This document shows positions 1-6,600 of a stretch of DNA of 15,533 bases, one piece after another. The DNA is from JAYOEY01 sp038120295 (lineage in GTDB: Bacteria; Pseudomonadota; Alphaproteobacteria; MPNO01; UBA2964), in contig JAYOLL010000046.1 of the NCBI GenBank assembly GCA_038120295.1, forward strand, positions 1 through 15,533, in the 5' to 3' direction. Within the stretch, counting starts at the first letter, position 1; every line of letters begins with the position of its first letter. The position numbers were made by a program, and so were the translations under genes. The notes beneath the pieces are model-generated. The model had not been told where the DNA came from. It saw only the letters and a program-made list of their open reading frames with translations, and ran no database searches.

Positions 1-53
1 GCGAAGGCGGACGCACCGTCGGAGCCGGCGTCGTATCCGCAATCAAGGAATAA
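1..53 (+). CDS. tuf: Elongation factor Tu, C-terminal end (partial)
   Basis: Reading from base 3, the codons give EGGRTVGAGVVSAIKE followed by TAA at 51-53. This is the conserved C-terminus of EF-Tu (domain 3), the GTPase that delivers aminoacyl-tRNA to the ribosome. Only the last 16 codons are inside the window, so nothing can be said about the G domain. A second tuf start lies at 15486, so this is one of two copies flanking the region. Identification rests on a short but very characteristic tail. Confidence 0.93.
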   Translation, partial: EGGRTVGAGVVSAIKE

Positions 54-71
54 GGCGCGGCGTTGGGTCTT

Positions 72-108
72 GCATCTCCCGCGGAGAGTTCGGTATTGCG
101 GGGGATGC
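72..108 (+). other. Strong stem-loop between tuf and tRNA-Trp
   Basis: GCATCTCCCGC (72-82) pairs with GCGGGGGATGC (98-108), giving 11 base pairs with one T-G wobble and a 15-base loop. No T tract follows, so it is not a standard intrinsic terminator. It ends six bases before the mature 5' end of the tRNA. A role in processing or in protecting the tuf mRNA 3' end is an inference. I see no convincing promoter in the 61 bases between tuf and the tRNA, which suggests the tRNA is read from the tuf transcript. Confidence 0.6.
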
Positions 109-114
109 GGCGAT

Positions 115-190
115 AGGAGTGTAGCTCAACTGGCAGAGCACCGGTCTCCAAAACCGGGGGTTGTGGGTTCGAGTCCCTCCACTCCTGCCA
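115..190 (+). tRNA. trnW: tRNA-Trp (anticodon CCA)
   Basis: This is a complete 76-base cloverleaf. The acceptor stem AGGAGTG (115-121) pairs perfectly with CACTCCT (180-186), followed by discriminator G and an encoded CCA (188-190). The anticodon stem CCGGT/ACCGG (141-145, 153-157) holds loop CTCCAAA with anticodon CCA at 148-150. The T arm carries GGTTCGAGTCC. The anticodon assigns it to tryptophan. Location just upstream of secE-nusG is common in bacteria and suggests co-transcription with its neighbours. Confidence 0.97.
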
Positions 191-200
191 GCACTGAGTA

Positions 201-221
201 GCGTCCCCGTTTGAGGGGCGC
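201..221 (+). other. Short hairpin after tRNA-Trp
   Basis: GCG plus CCCC (201-208, with T204 bulged) can pair with GGGGCGC (215-221) around loop GTTTGA. There is no T tract. It could be a processing signal for the tRNA 3' trailer or help set the secE mRNA 5' end; both are inferences. No -35/-10 pair is evident in 191-272. Confidence 0.35.
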
Positions 222-272
222 CGATGCCAGGAAATTTGAGCGGGGCGAAAACGTCCCTGGAACGAGCGAGTG

Positions 273-470
273 ATGGCCAAGACCAACCCTGTCGAATTCG
301 TACAGCAGGTGCGCCGCGAGGTGGCGAAAGTCACCTGGCCGAGCCGTCGCGAAACGACGGTATCGACCACGATGGTGTTTATATTCGTGACCCTGGCGGC
401 GATCTTCTTCTTTCTTGTCGATCAGGCGCTGGCCGTTCTGGTCAAGTTCGTCCTTGGAATTGGAGGTTAG
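273..470 (+). CDS. secE: Preprotein translocase subunit SecE
   Basis: This 65-aa protein is the small gamma subunit that clamps SecY in the inner-membrane SecYEG channel for protein export. An amphipathic cytoplasmic helix (residues about 5-20) leads to the conserved VTWPSRRET motif (about 20-28), then one hydrophobic span (about 34-60) rich in Phe, Val and Leu. This is the usual single-span form; the E. coli protein is about twice as long with three spans. I chose ATG 273 (MAKTNPVEF) over the in-frame GTG at 270. The upstream ribosome site is weak (purine-rich GAGCGAG). Its last codons contain the nusG ribosome site, so secE and nusG are tightly coupled. Confidence 0.95.
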   Translation: MAKTNPVEFVQQVRREVAKVTWPSRRETTVSTTMVFIFVTLAAIFFFLVDQALAVLVKFVLGIGG

Positions 471-473
471 GCC

Positions 474-1004
474 GTGACGGCGCGCTGGTACGTTATCCAC
501 GTCTATTCGGGCTTCGAGAACAAGGTGGCCCAGTCGATCAAGGAACAGGCCCTGCAGATGGGCATGGAGGACCTTGTCGAAGACGTCCAGGTTCCAACCG
601 AGGAAGTCGTGCGGATGCAGCGCGGCACCAAGGTTTCGTCCGAACGCAAGTTCTTCCCAGGTTACGTCCTGGCGAAGATGGAACTGACGGACGAGACATG
701 GCATCTGGTCAAGAACACCCCGAAAGTCACCGATTTCCTGGGCGGGCAGGGCAAGCCGACGCCGATTAGCCAGGCTGAAGCCGACCGGATCATGCATCAG
801 GTGGCGGAAGGGATTGAGCGGCCTAAGCCGATGATCACGTTCGATGTCGGCGAACAGGTACGGGTTTCGGACGGGCCGTTTAGCTCGTTCAATGGAATCG
901 TCGAGGATGTCGACGAGGAGAAGGCGCGGCTCAAGGTTGCCGTGTCCATTTTCGGACGCGCGACCCCGGTCGAGCTCGAATATTCGCAGGTCGAAAAGCT
1001 CTAG
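474..1004 (+). CDS. nusG: Transcription termination/antitermination factor NusG
   Basis: NusG binds RNA polymerase across the clamp, suppresses pausing, and connects polymerase to Rho or to the ribosomal protein S10. The 176 aa start at a GTG. The N-terminal NGN domain has RWYVIHVYSGFE (4-15), PTEEVV and ERKFFPGYVL (about 57-66). The C-terminal KOW domain includes VRVSDGPFSSFNG (129-141) and SIFGRATPVELEYSQVEKL at the end. Length matches the family (E. coli 181). The ribosome site GGAGG (462-466) overlaps the final Gly-Gly codons of secE, and the gap to secE is only three bases, which fits translational coupling. No unusual residues were seen. Confidence 0.97.
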   Translation: MTARWYVIHVYSGFENKVAQSIKEQALQMGMEDLVEDVQVPTEEVVRMQRGTKVSSERKFFPGYVLAKMELTDETWHLVKNTPKVTDFLGGQGKPTPISQAEADRIMHQVAEGIERPKPMITFDVGEQVRVSDGPFSSFNGIVEDVDEEKARLKVAVSIFGRATPVELEYSQVEKL

Positions 1005-1017
1005 GCCTGTATTTCAC

Positions 1018-1069
1018 GCCGGATTGTCCGGCTTAACACCGCGGGAGGTCGGCCATGACCGCACCGCGG
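1018..1069 (+). promoter_or_regulatory. Structured leader ahead of rplK, possible L1-binding site
   Basis: Two structures lie in the 90-base nusG-rplK gap. First, GCCGGA (1018-1023) and TCCGGC (1027-1032) form a 6-bp hairpin. Second, CCGCGG (1039-1044) pairs with CCGCGG (1064-1069), enclosing an inner stem GGTC/GACC (1047-1050, 1057-1060) separated by a two-base and a three-base internal loop. Two short stems joined by an asymmetric purine-containing internal loop is the general form of L1 targets in rplK-rplA leaders, where L1 represses its own operon. Assigning this element to L1 is inference by position and shape. Confidence 0.45.
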
Positions 1070-1087
1070 CCTTGGACAGAAAACTGA
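1055..1087 (+). CDS. Possible 10-codon leader peptide before rplK (speculative)
   Basis: ATG at 1055 opens a reading frame MTAPRPWTEN ending at TGA 1085-1087. A near-perfect ribosome site GGGAGG (1043-1048) sits six bases upstream of the ATG, and the TGA overlaps the rplK ribosome site TGAGGA (1085-1090). That arrangement would allow translation of the peptide to feed ribosomes to rplK. The alternative is that GGGAGG and the ATG are simply parts of the nested stem described at 1039-1069 and are not translated. No homology can be claimed for a 10-residue peptide. Confidence 0.2.
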   Translation: MTAPRPWTEN

Positions 1088-1094
1088 GGATAGA

Positions 1095-1526
1095 ATGGCA
1101 AAGAAAATTAGCGGTTACATAAAACTTCAGGTGCCTGCCGGGCAGGCCAACCCGTCGCCGCCCATCGGGCCCGCGCTGGGTCAGGCGGGCCTGAACATCA
1201 TGGAATTCTGCAAAGCGTTCAATGCGCAGACGCAGGATCAGGAGCAGGGCGTGCCGCTGCCGACGGTGATCACCGTCTATGCGGACAAGTCGTTCAGCTT
1301 CCAGACCAAGACGCCGCCCGCGTCTTACCTGATCAAGAAGGCGGCGCGCCTGCCGAAGGCGTCGCAGACGCCTGGCCGCGAGGTTGTCGGCAGCGTGTCG
1401 ATGGATCAGCTTCGGGAAATCGCTGAACTCAAGAAAGCGGATCTCAACTCGAACGATGTCGAGGCTGCGACCAGAATGCTGGCCGGGTCTGCGCGTTCGA
1501 TGGGTATTCAGGTAACGGGGCAGTAA
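1095..1526 (+). CDS. rplK: 50S ribosomal protein L11
   Basis: L11 forms the base of the GTPase-associated centre on 23S rRNA helices 43/44, where it affects EF-G action, release factors and stringent-response sensing by RelA. The protein has 143 aa, close to E. coli's 142. The mobile N-terminal domain shows QANPSPPIGPALGQAGLNIM (17-36) with the proline cluster at 20-23 near the thiostrepton site. The rRNA-binding C-terminal domain shows TKTPPASYLIKKAA (71-84). ATG 1095 gives the standard MAKKISGYIKLQ start and follows GAGGA (1086-1090). It is one base from rplA, so the two are almost certainly translated together. Confidence 0.98.
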   Translation: MAKKISGYIKLQVPAGQANPSPPIGPALGQAGLNIMEFCKAFNAQTQDQEQGVPLPTVITVYADKSFSFQTKTPPASYLIKKAARLPKASQTPGREVVGSVSMDQLREIAELKKADLNSNDVEAATRMLAGSARSMGIQVTGQ

Positions 1527-1527
1527 G

Positions 1528-2244
1528 ATGGCCAACAAGGGAAAAAGAATTCGCGCCGCGCGCGAGACCGTCGATGTTCTGGAGCATTACACGCTCGACG
1601 ACGCGATCAGGCTGGTAAAACAGAACGCAACTGCGAAGTTCGATGAAACCATCGAACTGTCGATGAATCTGGGCGTCGACCCGCGTCATGCAGACCAGAT
1701 GGTCCGCGGCGTGGTCAATCTGCCTCACGGCACAGGTAAAACGGTCCGCGTTGCGGTATTCGCCAAGGGCGATAAAGCAGCCGAAGCGGAAGCCGCCGGC
1801 GCCGATGTGGTCGGTGCTGACGATCTCGCCGCGAAGGTCGAGGGCGGCGAAGTCAATTTCGACCGCGTCATTGCGACGCCCGACATGATGCCCGTGGTCG
1901 GCAAGCTCGGAAAGATCCTGGGCCCGCGCGGCATGATGCCGAATCCGAAACTCGGCAGCGTCACGCAGGACGTAGCCGAAGCCGTAAAAGGGGCGAAGTG
2001 CGGTCAGGTCGAATATCGCGTCGAAAAGGCCGGTATCGTGCATGCCGGCGTCGGCAAGGCGAGCTTCGACGAAAATGCTCTCAAGGAAAACGTCCAGACG
2101 CTGATCGACGCCGTAAGCCGGGCGAAGCCCAGCGGGGCGAAAGGAACCTATATCCAGCGGATTGCGCTGAGCTCCACGATGGGGCCGGGCGTCAGGCTGG
2201 ATGTTGCCGGTACGCTGTCGAACAACAGCGCAGAAGGCAAATAA
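1528..2244 (+). CDS. rplA: 50S ribosomal protein L1
   Basis: L1 forms the mobile stalk that guides deacylated tRNA out of the E site, and in many bacteria it represses rplK-rplA translation. The protein is 238 aa (E. coli 234). Conserved stretches include FDETIELSMNLGVDPRHADQ (33-52), the RGVVNLPHGTGKTVRVAVFA region, and ILGPRGMMPNPKLGSVT (about 130-146). The start ATG is one base after the rplK stop, and there is no separate strong ribosome site, which suggests reinitiation by ribosomes finishing rplK. The gene ends at TAA 2242-2244, followed by a 313-base leader before rplJ. Confidence 0.98.
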   Translation: MANKGKRIRAARETVDVLEHYTLDDAIRLVKQNATAKFDETIELSMNLGVDPRHADQMVRGVVNLPHGTGKTVRVAVFAKGDKAAEAEAAGADVVGADDLAAKVEGGEVNFDRVIATPDMMPVVGKLGKILGPRGMMPNPKLGSVTQDVAEAVKGAKCGQVEYRVEKAGIVHAGVGKASFDENALKENVQTLIDAVSRAKPSGAKGTYIQRIALSSTMGPGVRLDVAGTLSNNSAEGK

Positions 2245-2261
2245 GGAACTCCGTAGTCCGA

Positions 2262-2322
2262 CCCCGAGATGAAATCGGGGCGGGCGGCGGTTTGTAAGGA
2301 ACCGGGGCGTATCGCCGGTTCC
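2262..2322 (+). other. Two perfect stem-loops after rplA
   Basis: CCCCGA (2262-2267) pairs with TCGGGG (2275-2280) around a 7-base loop. GGAACCGG (2298-2305) pairs with CCGGTTCC (2315-2322) around a 9-base loop. Neither is followed by a run of T; the first is trailed by only CGGTTTG. They might mark an RNA processing or partial attenuation point between rplKA and rplJL. I saw no -35/-10 pair in this stretch, though E. coli has a promoter at the equivalent place. Confidence 0.5.
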
Positions 2323-2324
2323 GA

Positions 2325-2399
2325 CCTGTCCGAGACTACAGGCACCCGGAGGTCTTCCGGCCGACGGGATAAAGGGAGTTTCCCACCTGTACAGACGGG
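2325..2399 (+). promoter_or_regulatory. L10 leader (autoregulatory RNA element of rplJL)
   Basis: CCTGTC (2325-2330) pairs with GACGGG (2394-2399). The unpaired CGAGAC (2331-2336) on one side and CA (2392-2393) on the other form a kink-turn-like asymmetric loop. TACAGG (2337-2342) then pairs with CCTGTA (2386-2391). Two apical hairpins follow: CCGGA/TCCGG (2346-2350, 2356-2360) and GGGA/TCCC (2374-2377, 2381-2384). This matches the L10 leader I know from E. coli, which has GAAGAC, a CGCAGG/CCUGCG stem and a closing GACGG. In the known system the L10-(L12) complex binds here and represses rplJ-rplL translation. The family assignment is by recognised pattern; repression in this organism is inferred. 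Confidence 0.88.
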
Positions 2400-2412
2400 G
2401 GTTGCAGGCGCA

Positions 2413-2491
2413 TTCCGGCGTATCGCGCCGGGAACTGGCTTGGACTTCTGGGACAGGCGATCCGGACCCCTCCGGTGTCGCCGAAGGGGTC
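2413..2491 (+). promoter_or_regulatory. Downstream hairpins of the rplJ leader
   Basis: TTCCGGCG (2413-2420) pairs with CGCCGGGAA (2426-2434), about 8 bp with a 5-base loop TATCG. GACCCCT (2465-2471) pairs perfectly with AGGGGTC (2485-2491) and contains an inner CGG/CCG stem. Neither has a T tract, so they are more likely part of a translational control fold or spacer than terminators. They lie between the L10 element and the rplJ start and could transmit L10 binding to the ribosome site; that role is an inference. Confidence 0.5.
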
Positions 2492-2540
2492 AAGTGTAAC
2501 CGTCTCGCGGTAAGCGGCGTGCGCCGCCCATGTGGGACAA

Positions 2541-2560
2541 ACGCAAGGAGACGTTGCGTG
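2541..2560 (+). promoter_or_regulatory. Hairpin enclosing the rplJ ribosome site and start codon
   Basis: ACGCAA (2541-2546) pairs perfectly with TTGCGT (2554-2559). The 7-base loop GGAGACG carries the core of the ribosome site (AAGGAG, 2545-2550), and the first two bases of the GTG start (2558-2560) are inside the stem. The pairing is seen directly. That it lowers initiation unless opened, and may work with the L10 leader, is inferred. Confidence 0.55.
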
Positions 2561-3085
2561 GACCGAGTACAGAAGGAAGAGCTCGTATCATCGCTTAACG
2601 ATGTCTTCTCATCGGCCAGTTCGGTCGTCGTCACCCGTCCTTCGGGATTGACGGTAGCCGAATCGACCGAGCTGAGGCGTCGGATGATGGAGTCGGGGGC
2701 CAGTTTCAAGGTCACCAAAAACCGCCTTACGCGTCTCGCTCTCAAGGGTACCAAGTTCGAGCCTCTTACGGATCTGTTCGTGGGGCCGACGGCAATTGCC
2801 TTCTCTGACGATCCCGTTGCGGCGGCCAAGGTCGCCGTGGATTACGCCGGTGATAACGACAAGCTCGAAATCATCGGTGGGGGGCTGTACGAGGAGGTGC
2901 TGGACTCCGAGGGGGTCAAAGCCCTCGCCAAGTTGCCGTCTCTTGATGAACTTCGCGGCAAGATCGTCGGCATGCTGAATACGCCGGCGACCCGTATTGC
3001 CGGCGTCCTTCAGGCGCCCGGCGGACAGCTTGCCCGTGTCGTTCAGGCTCATGCTGCCCAGGGAGACACCGCGGAAGCAGCCTGA
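2558..3085 (+). CDS. rplJ: 50S ribosomal protein L10
   Basis: L10 anchors the L12 dimers on the ribosome and forms the L10-(L12)n stalk base. I place the start at GTG 2558 (MDRVQKEELVSSLNDVF), seven bases after AAGGAG (2545-2550). An open frame continues upstream to 2402, but that part lies in the L10 leader and does not resemble the family. The resulting 175 aa fits L10 (E. coli 165). The rRNA-binding N-terminal domain has SGLTVAESTELRR and ASFKVTKNRLTRLAL. The C-terminal helix (about 143-169) would bind L12, and its number of binding sites cannot be read confidently. It is 55 bases upstream of rplL and likely co-translated in a controlled ratio. Confidence 0.96.
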   Translation: MDRVQKEELVSSLNDVFSSASSVVVTRPSGLTVAESTELRRRMMESGASFKVTKNRLTRLALKGTKFEPLTDLFVGPTAIAFSDDPVAAAKVAVDYAGDNDKLEIIGGGLYEEVLDSEGVKALAKLPSLDELRGKIVGMLNTPATRIAGVLQAPGGQLARVVQAHAAQGDTAEAA

Positions 3086-3140
3086 TTACGCGTAACTGCA
3101 ATCGAAACCCAACGGAAACACATATAGCCAGGAGATAGAA

Positions 3141-3524
3141 ATGGCAGCCAATCTGGAACAGATCGTTGAAGATCTTTCGGCTCTCACCGTCATCGAGGCG
3201 GCAGAGCTTTCGAAAATGCTTGAAGAGAAATGGGGCGTTTCGGCCGCTGCGCCGGTCGCCGTCGCCGCTGCCGCAGGCGCCGCGGATGCAGGCGGAGCCG
3301 CCGCTGAGGAGAAGGATTCCTTCGATATCATTCTCACCGGTTTCGGCGACAAGAAGATCAACGTGATCAAGGAGGTCCGTGGCATCACCGGTCTCGGCCT
3401 CAAGGAAGCGAAAGACCTCGTCGAAGGCGTGCCGAAGCCCGTCAAGGAAGGGGTTGCCAAGGACGAAGCGGACACCATCAAGAAGCAGCTGGAAGACGCT
3501 GGCGCGACGGTCGACATCAAGTAA
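3141..3524 (+). CDS. rplL: 50S ribosomal protein L7/L12
   Basis: L12 is the multicopy acidic stalk protein that recruits and activates translational GTPases, including the EF-G and EF-Tu encoded in this same cluster. The 127 aa show the full architecture: N-terminal dimerisation domain (about 1-32, with IVEDLSALTVIEAAELSKML), a flexible Ala/Gly-rich hinge (about 36-56, repeated Ala-Ala-Gly), and the globular C-terminal domain with FDIILTGFGDKKINVIKEVR and GLGLKEAKDLVEGVPKPVKE. A clear ribosome site AGGAGA (3130-3135) lies five bases before the ATG, in keeping with the higher output L12 needs relative to L10. Confidence 0.98.
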   Translation: MAANLEQIVEDLSALTVIEAAELSKMLEEKWGVSAAAPVAVAAAAGAADAGGAAAEEKDSFDIILTGFGDKKINVIKEVRGITGLGLKEAKDLVEGVPKPVKEGVAKDEADTIKKQLEDAGATVDIK

Positions 3525-3552
3525 TGACCTCGCGGCGATTGTCCGTGCTACA

Positions 3553-3596
3553 TGACCCGGGCCGGGCGGCGGTTTTTGCCGCCCGTGTCCCGGTCA
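3553..3596 (+). promoter_or_regulatory. Compound hairpin between rplL and rpoB
   Basis: CGGGCGGC (3563-3570) pairs perfectly with GCCGCCCG (3578-3585) around loop GGTTTTT. An outer stem TGACC (3553-3557) pairs with GGTCA (3592-3596). The T run is inside the loop and not after the stem, so this is not a standard + strand terminator. In E. coli the same gap holds a partial terminator and an RNase III cut site that set ribosomal protein output above polymerase output. A similar role here is inferred from position. Confidence 0.5.
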
Positions 3597-3611
3597 CACT
3601 GAATCTTCGTC

Positions 3612-3647
3612 CCGCCGTTCCGGTTGAAAGCCGGCGCGGCGCGGCGG
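3612..3647 (+). other. Second GC-rich hairpin before rpoB
   Basis: CCGCCG (3612-3617) can pair with CGGCGG (3642-3647), with an inner CCGG/CCGG stem (3620-3623, 3631-3634) around TTGAAAG. It ends 31 bases before the rpoB ATG. The GC-rich repeats allow other foldings. No promoter was recognised in the 154-base rplL-rpoB gap, so rpoB appears to be transcribed from upstream. Confidence 0.4.
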
Positions 3648-3678
3648 TTTGACGTCTCTAAGCGGTTAAGAGGAATCG

Positions 3679-6600
3679 ATGGCCAAGTCGTTCACCCAGC
3701 GCAAGCGCATTCGTAAGAGTTTCGGCCGGATCACGGAAGTGGCTCCGATGCCGAACCTTATCGAGGTGCAGAAGGCATCCTACGACAGTTTCCTGCAGAT
3801 CAACGTGCCCCCCGAGGACCGTTCGAGCGCAGGGCTGAACGCCGTGTTCGAATCCGTATTCCCGATCAAGGATTTCTCCGAGAAGGGAACGCTGGAGTTC
3901 GTCAAGTTCGAGCTTGAAAAGCCCAAATACGACGTCGAGGAGTGCCAGCAGCGTGGCGTGACCTACGCGGCACCGCTCAAGCTTACCCTGCGTCTCGTTG
4001 TGTTTGATGTCGACGAGGAAACCGGCTCGCGGTCGGTACGCGACATCAAGGAGCAGGACGTCTATATGGGCGATATGCCCCTGATGACGGATAACGGAAC
4101 CTTCGTCGTCAACGGCACCGAGCGCGTGATCGTCTCGCAGATGCACCGGTCGCCCGGCGTCTTCTTCGACCACGACAAGGGCAAGACTCATTCGTCGGGC
4201 AAGTTCCTGTTCGCAGCGCGCGTGATTCCCTATCGCGGATCCTGGCTGGATTTTGAGTTCGACGCCAAGGACATCGTCCATGTCCGTATCGACCGTCGCC
4301 GCAAGCTGCCGGCTACGACGCTGCTGATGGCGCTCGATTCGGAGGAAACCGCGCAAAAACGCGCTGAACTTGGTGAGCAGGGCAAATTGCTGCTGCCGGA
4401 GGACGCCGACGGTATGTCCCCGGAGGAAATCTTCGCCGAGTTCTACGGTACGGTTACCTTTACCAAGACCAAGGATGGCTGGAAGACGCCGTTCGATCCC
4501 GAGCTCTATCGCGGCGTAAAGCTGACCGCCGATCTCGTCAACGCGAAGGATGGCAAGGTCGTGGCCGAGGCGGGAGACCGGGTCACGCCGCGCACGGCGC
4601 GCAAACTGATCGAAGACGGGTTTAAGGAACAGCTCGTGCAGGTCGAAGACCTGATCGGCCGCTATATCGCTGAAGATATCGTCAATCCTTCGACCGGCGA
4701 AATCTTCGCGGAGGCCGGCGACGAAATGACCGAGGAGTCCATCGAGGCTCTGGACGAGGCGGGCGTCAAGGATATCCCCACACTCGCCATCGACCACACC
4801 AATGTCGGCGCGCATGTTCGCAATACGCTGGCAGTCGACAAAAACCGGTCGCGCAATGAAGCGCTGATGGATATCTACAGGGTCATGCGTCCGGGCGAGC
4901 CGCCGACGCCTGAAACCGCGGAAGCGATGTTCAATTCGCTGTTCTTCGATCTGGAGCGTTACGACCTGTCCGCCGTGGGACGTGTCAAGATGAACGCGCG
5001 GCTTGACCTCGACTGCCCGGATTCTCAGCGGGTGCTCCGCAAGGAAGACATTGTTGCGGTGCTCAGGTTGCTTGTCGGTCTGAAAGACGGGCAGGGTGAA
5101 ATCGACGATATCGATCACCTGGGCAACCGGCGCGTCCGTTCCGTCGGCGAACTGATGGAGAACCAGTACCGGATCGGGCTGCTTCGTATGGAGCGCGCGA
5201 TCCGTGAGCGGATGAGTTCGGTCGAGCTCGATTCCGTCATGCCGCAGGACCTGATCAACGCGAAACCTGCCGCTGCAGCCGTGCGTGAGTTCTTTGGCTC
5301 GTCGCAGCTTTCCCAGTTCATGGATCAAACCAACCCGCTCAGTGAAATCACCCACAAGCGGCGTCTTTCCGCGCTTGGCCCGGGCGGGCTGACTCGCGAA
5401 AGGGCGGGTTTTGAGGTCCGCGACGTTCACGCCACACATTACGGGCGCATCTGCCCGATCGAGACTCCGGAAGGGCCGAATATCGGCCTGATCAATTCGC
5501 TGGCGACTTACGCACGGGTCAACCAGTACGGGTTTATCGAAACGCCCTACCGGGTCGTTCAGGATGGCAAGGTCACCGATGAGGTGAGCTACCTGTCGGC
5601 TATTGAGGAAGGCCGTTACACCGTGGCGCAGGCCAACGCGGAGCTGGATCGCAACGGAAATTTCGTCGAAGAGCTGGTGAGCTGTCGCGCCGGCGGCGAG
5701 TTCGTCATGTCCCGCCGCGAAGACATCGACTATATCGACGTCTCGCCGAAGCAGCTGGTATCGGTCGCTTCCGCGCTTATTCCGTTCCTTGAGAACGATG
5801 ACGCGAACCGTGCCTTGATGGGCTCGAACATGATGCGTCAGGCCGTGCCTCTGGTGCGGGCGGAGGCGCCGCTGGTCGGCACTGGCATGGAGGAGGCTGT
5901 CGCCCGAGGTTCCGGTGCGACCATCGTTGCGAAACGGACGGGTGTCATCGATCAGGTGGATGCTACCCGTATCGTTGTCCGGGCAACGGAAGAGACAGAG
6001 CTCAGCGCTGTCGGCGTCGATATCTACAATCTCCGCAAGTTCCAGCGCTCGAACCAGAACACATGCATCAACCAGCGTCCGCTGGTGAAGGTCGGCGACA
6101 AGGTCGAGGCGGGCGATATTATCGCCGATGGTCCGTCGACCGAGCTTGGCGAACTGGCCCTCGGGCGCAACGTGCTCGTCGCCTTCATGGCGTGGCACGG
6201 GTACAATTTCGAGGACTCCATCCTGATTTCGGAACGCATCGCTCGCGATGACGTGTTCACCTCGGTCCATATCGAGGAGTTCGAGATCATGGCCCGAGAC
6301 ACCAAGCTCGGTCAGGAGGAAATCACCCGAGACATTCCCAACGTCGGCGAAGAGGCTCTCAAGAATCTGGACGAGGCGGGCATTGTCTATATCGGCGCAG
6401 AAGTTGAGCCCGGCGATATTCTGGTCGGCAAGGTAACGCCGAAGGGTGAAAGCCCGATGACGCCGGAAGATAAACTGCTTCGTGCGATCTTCGGCGAAAA
6501 GGCGTCCGACGTTCGCGACACCTCGATGCGACTCCCGCCGGGCGTTGCCGGAACGGTCGTTGAGGTTCGGGTCTTCTCGCGCCGCGGCGTCGACAAGGAC

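Noticed and set aside
270..272. GTG as secE start one codon before the ATG
   Set aside because: Possible, but ATG 273 gives the usual MAKTNP start; the difference is one residue.
2402..2557. Upstream extension of the rplJ frame giving 227 residues
   Set aside because: The extra residues come from leader hairpins and do not resemble L10. GTG 2558 has a well-placed AAGGAG and gives the family start MDR.
1444..2829. A 461-codon - strand frame across rplA, the L10 leader and rplJ
   Set aside because: Composite shadow; it crosses a clear RNA regulatory element and has no plausible protein content.
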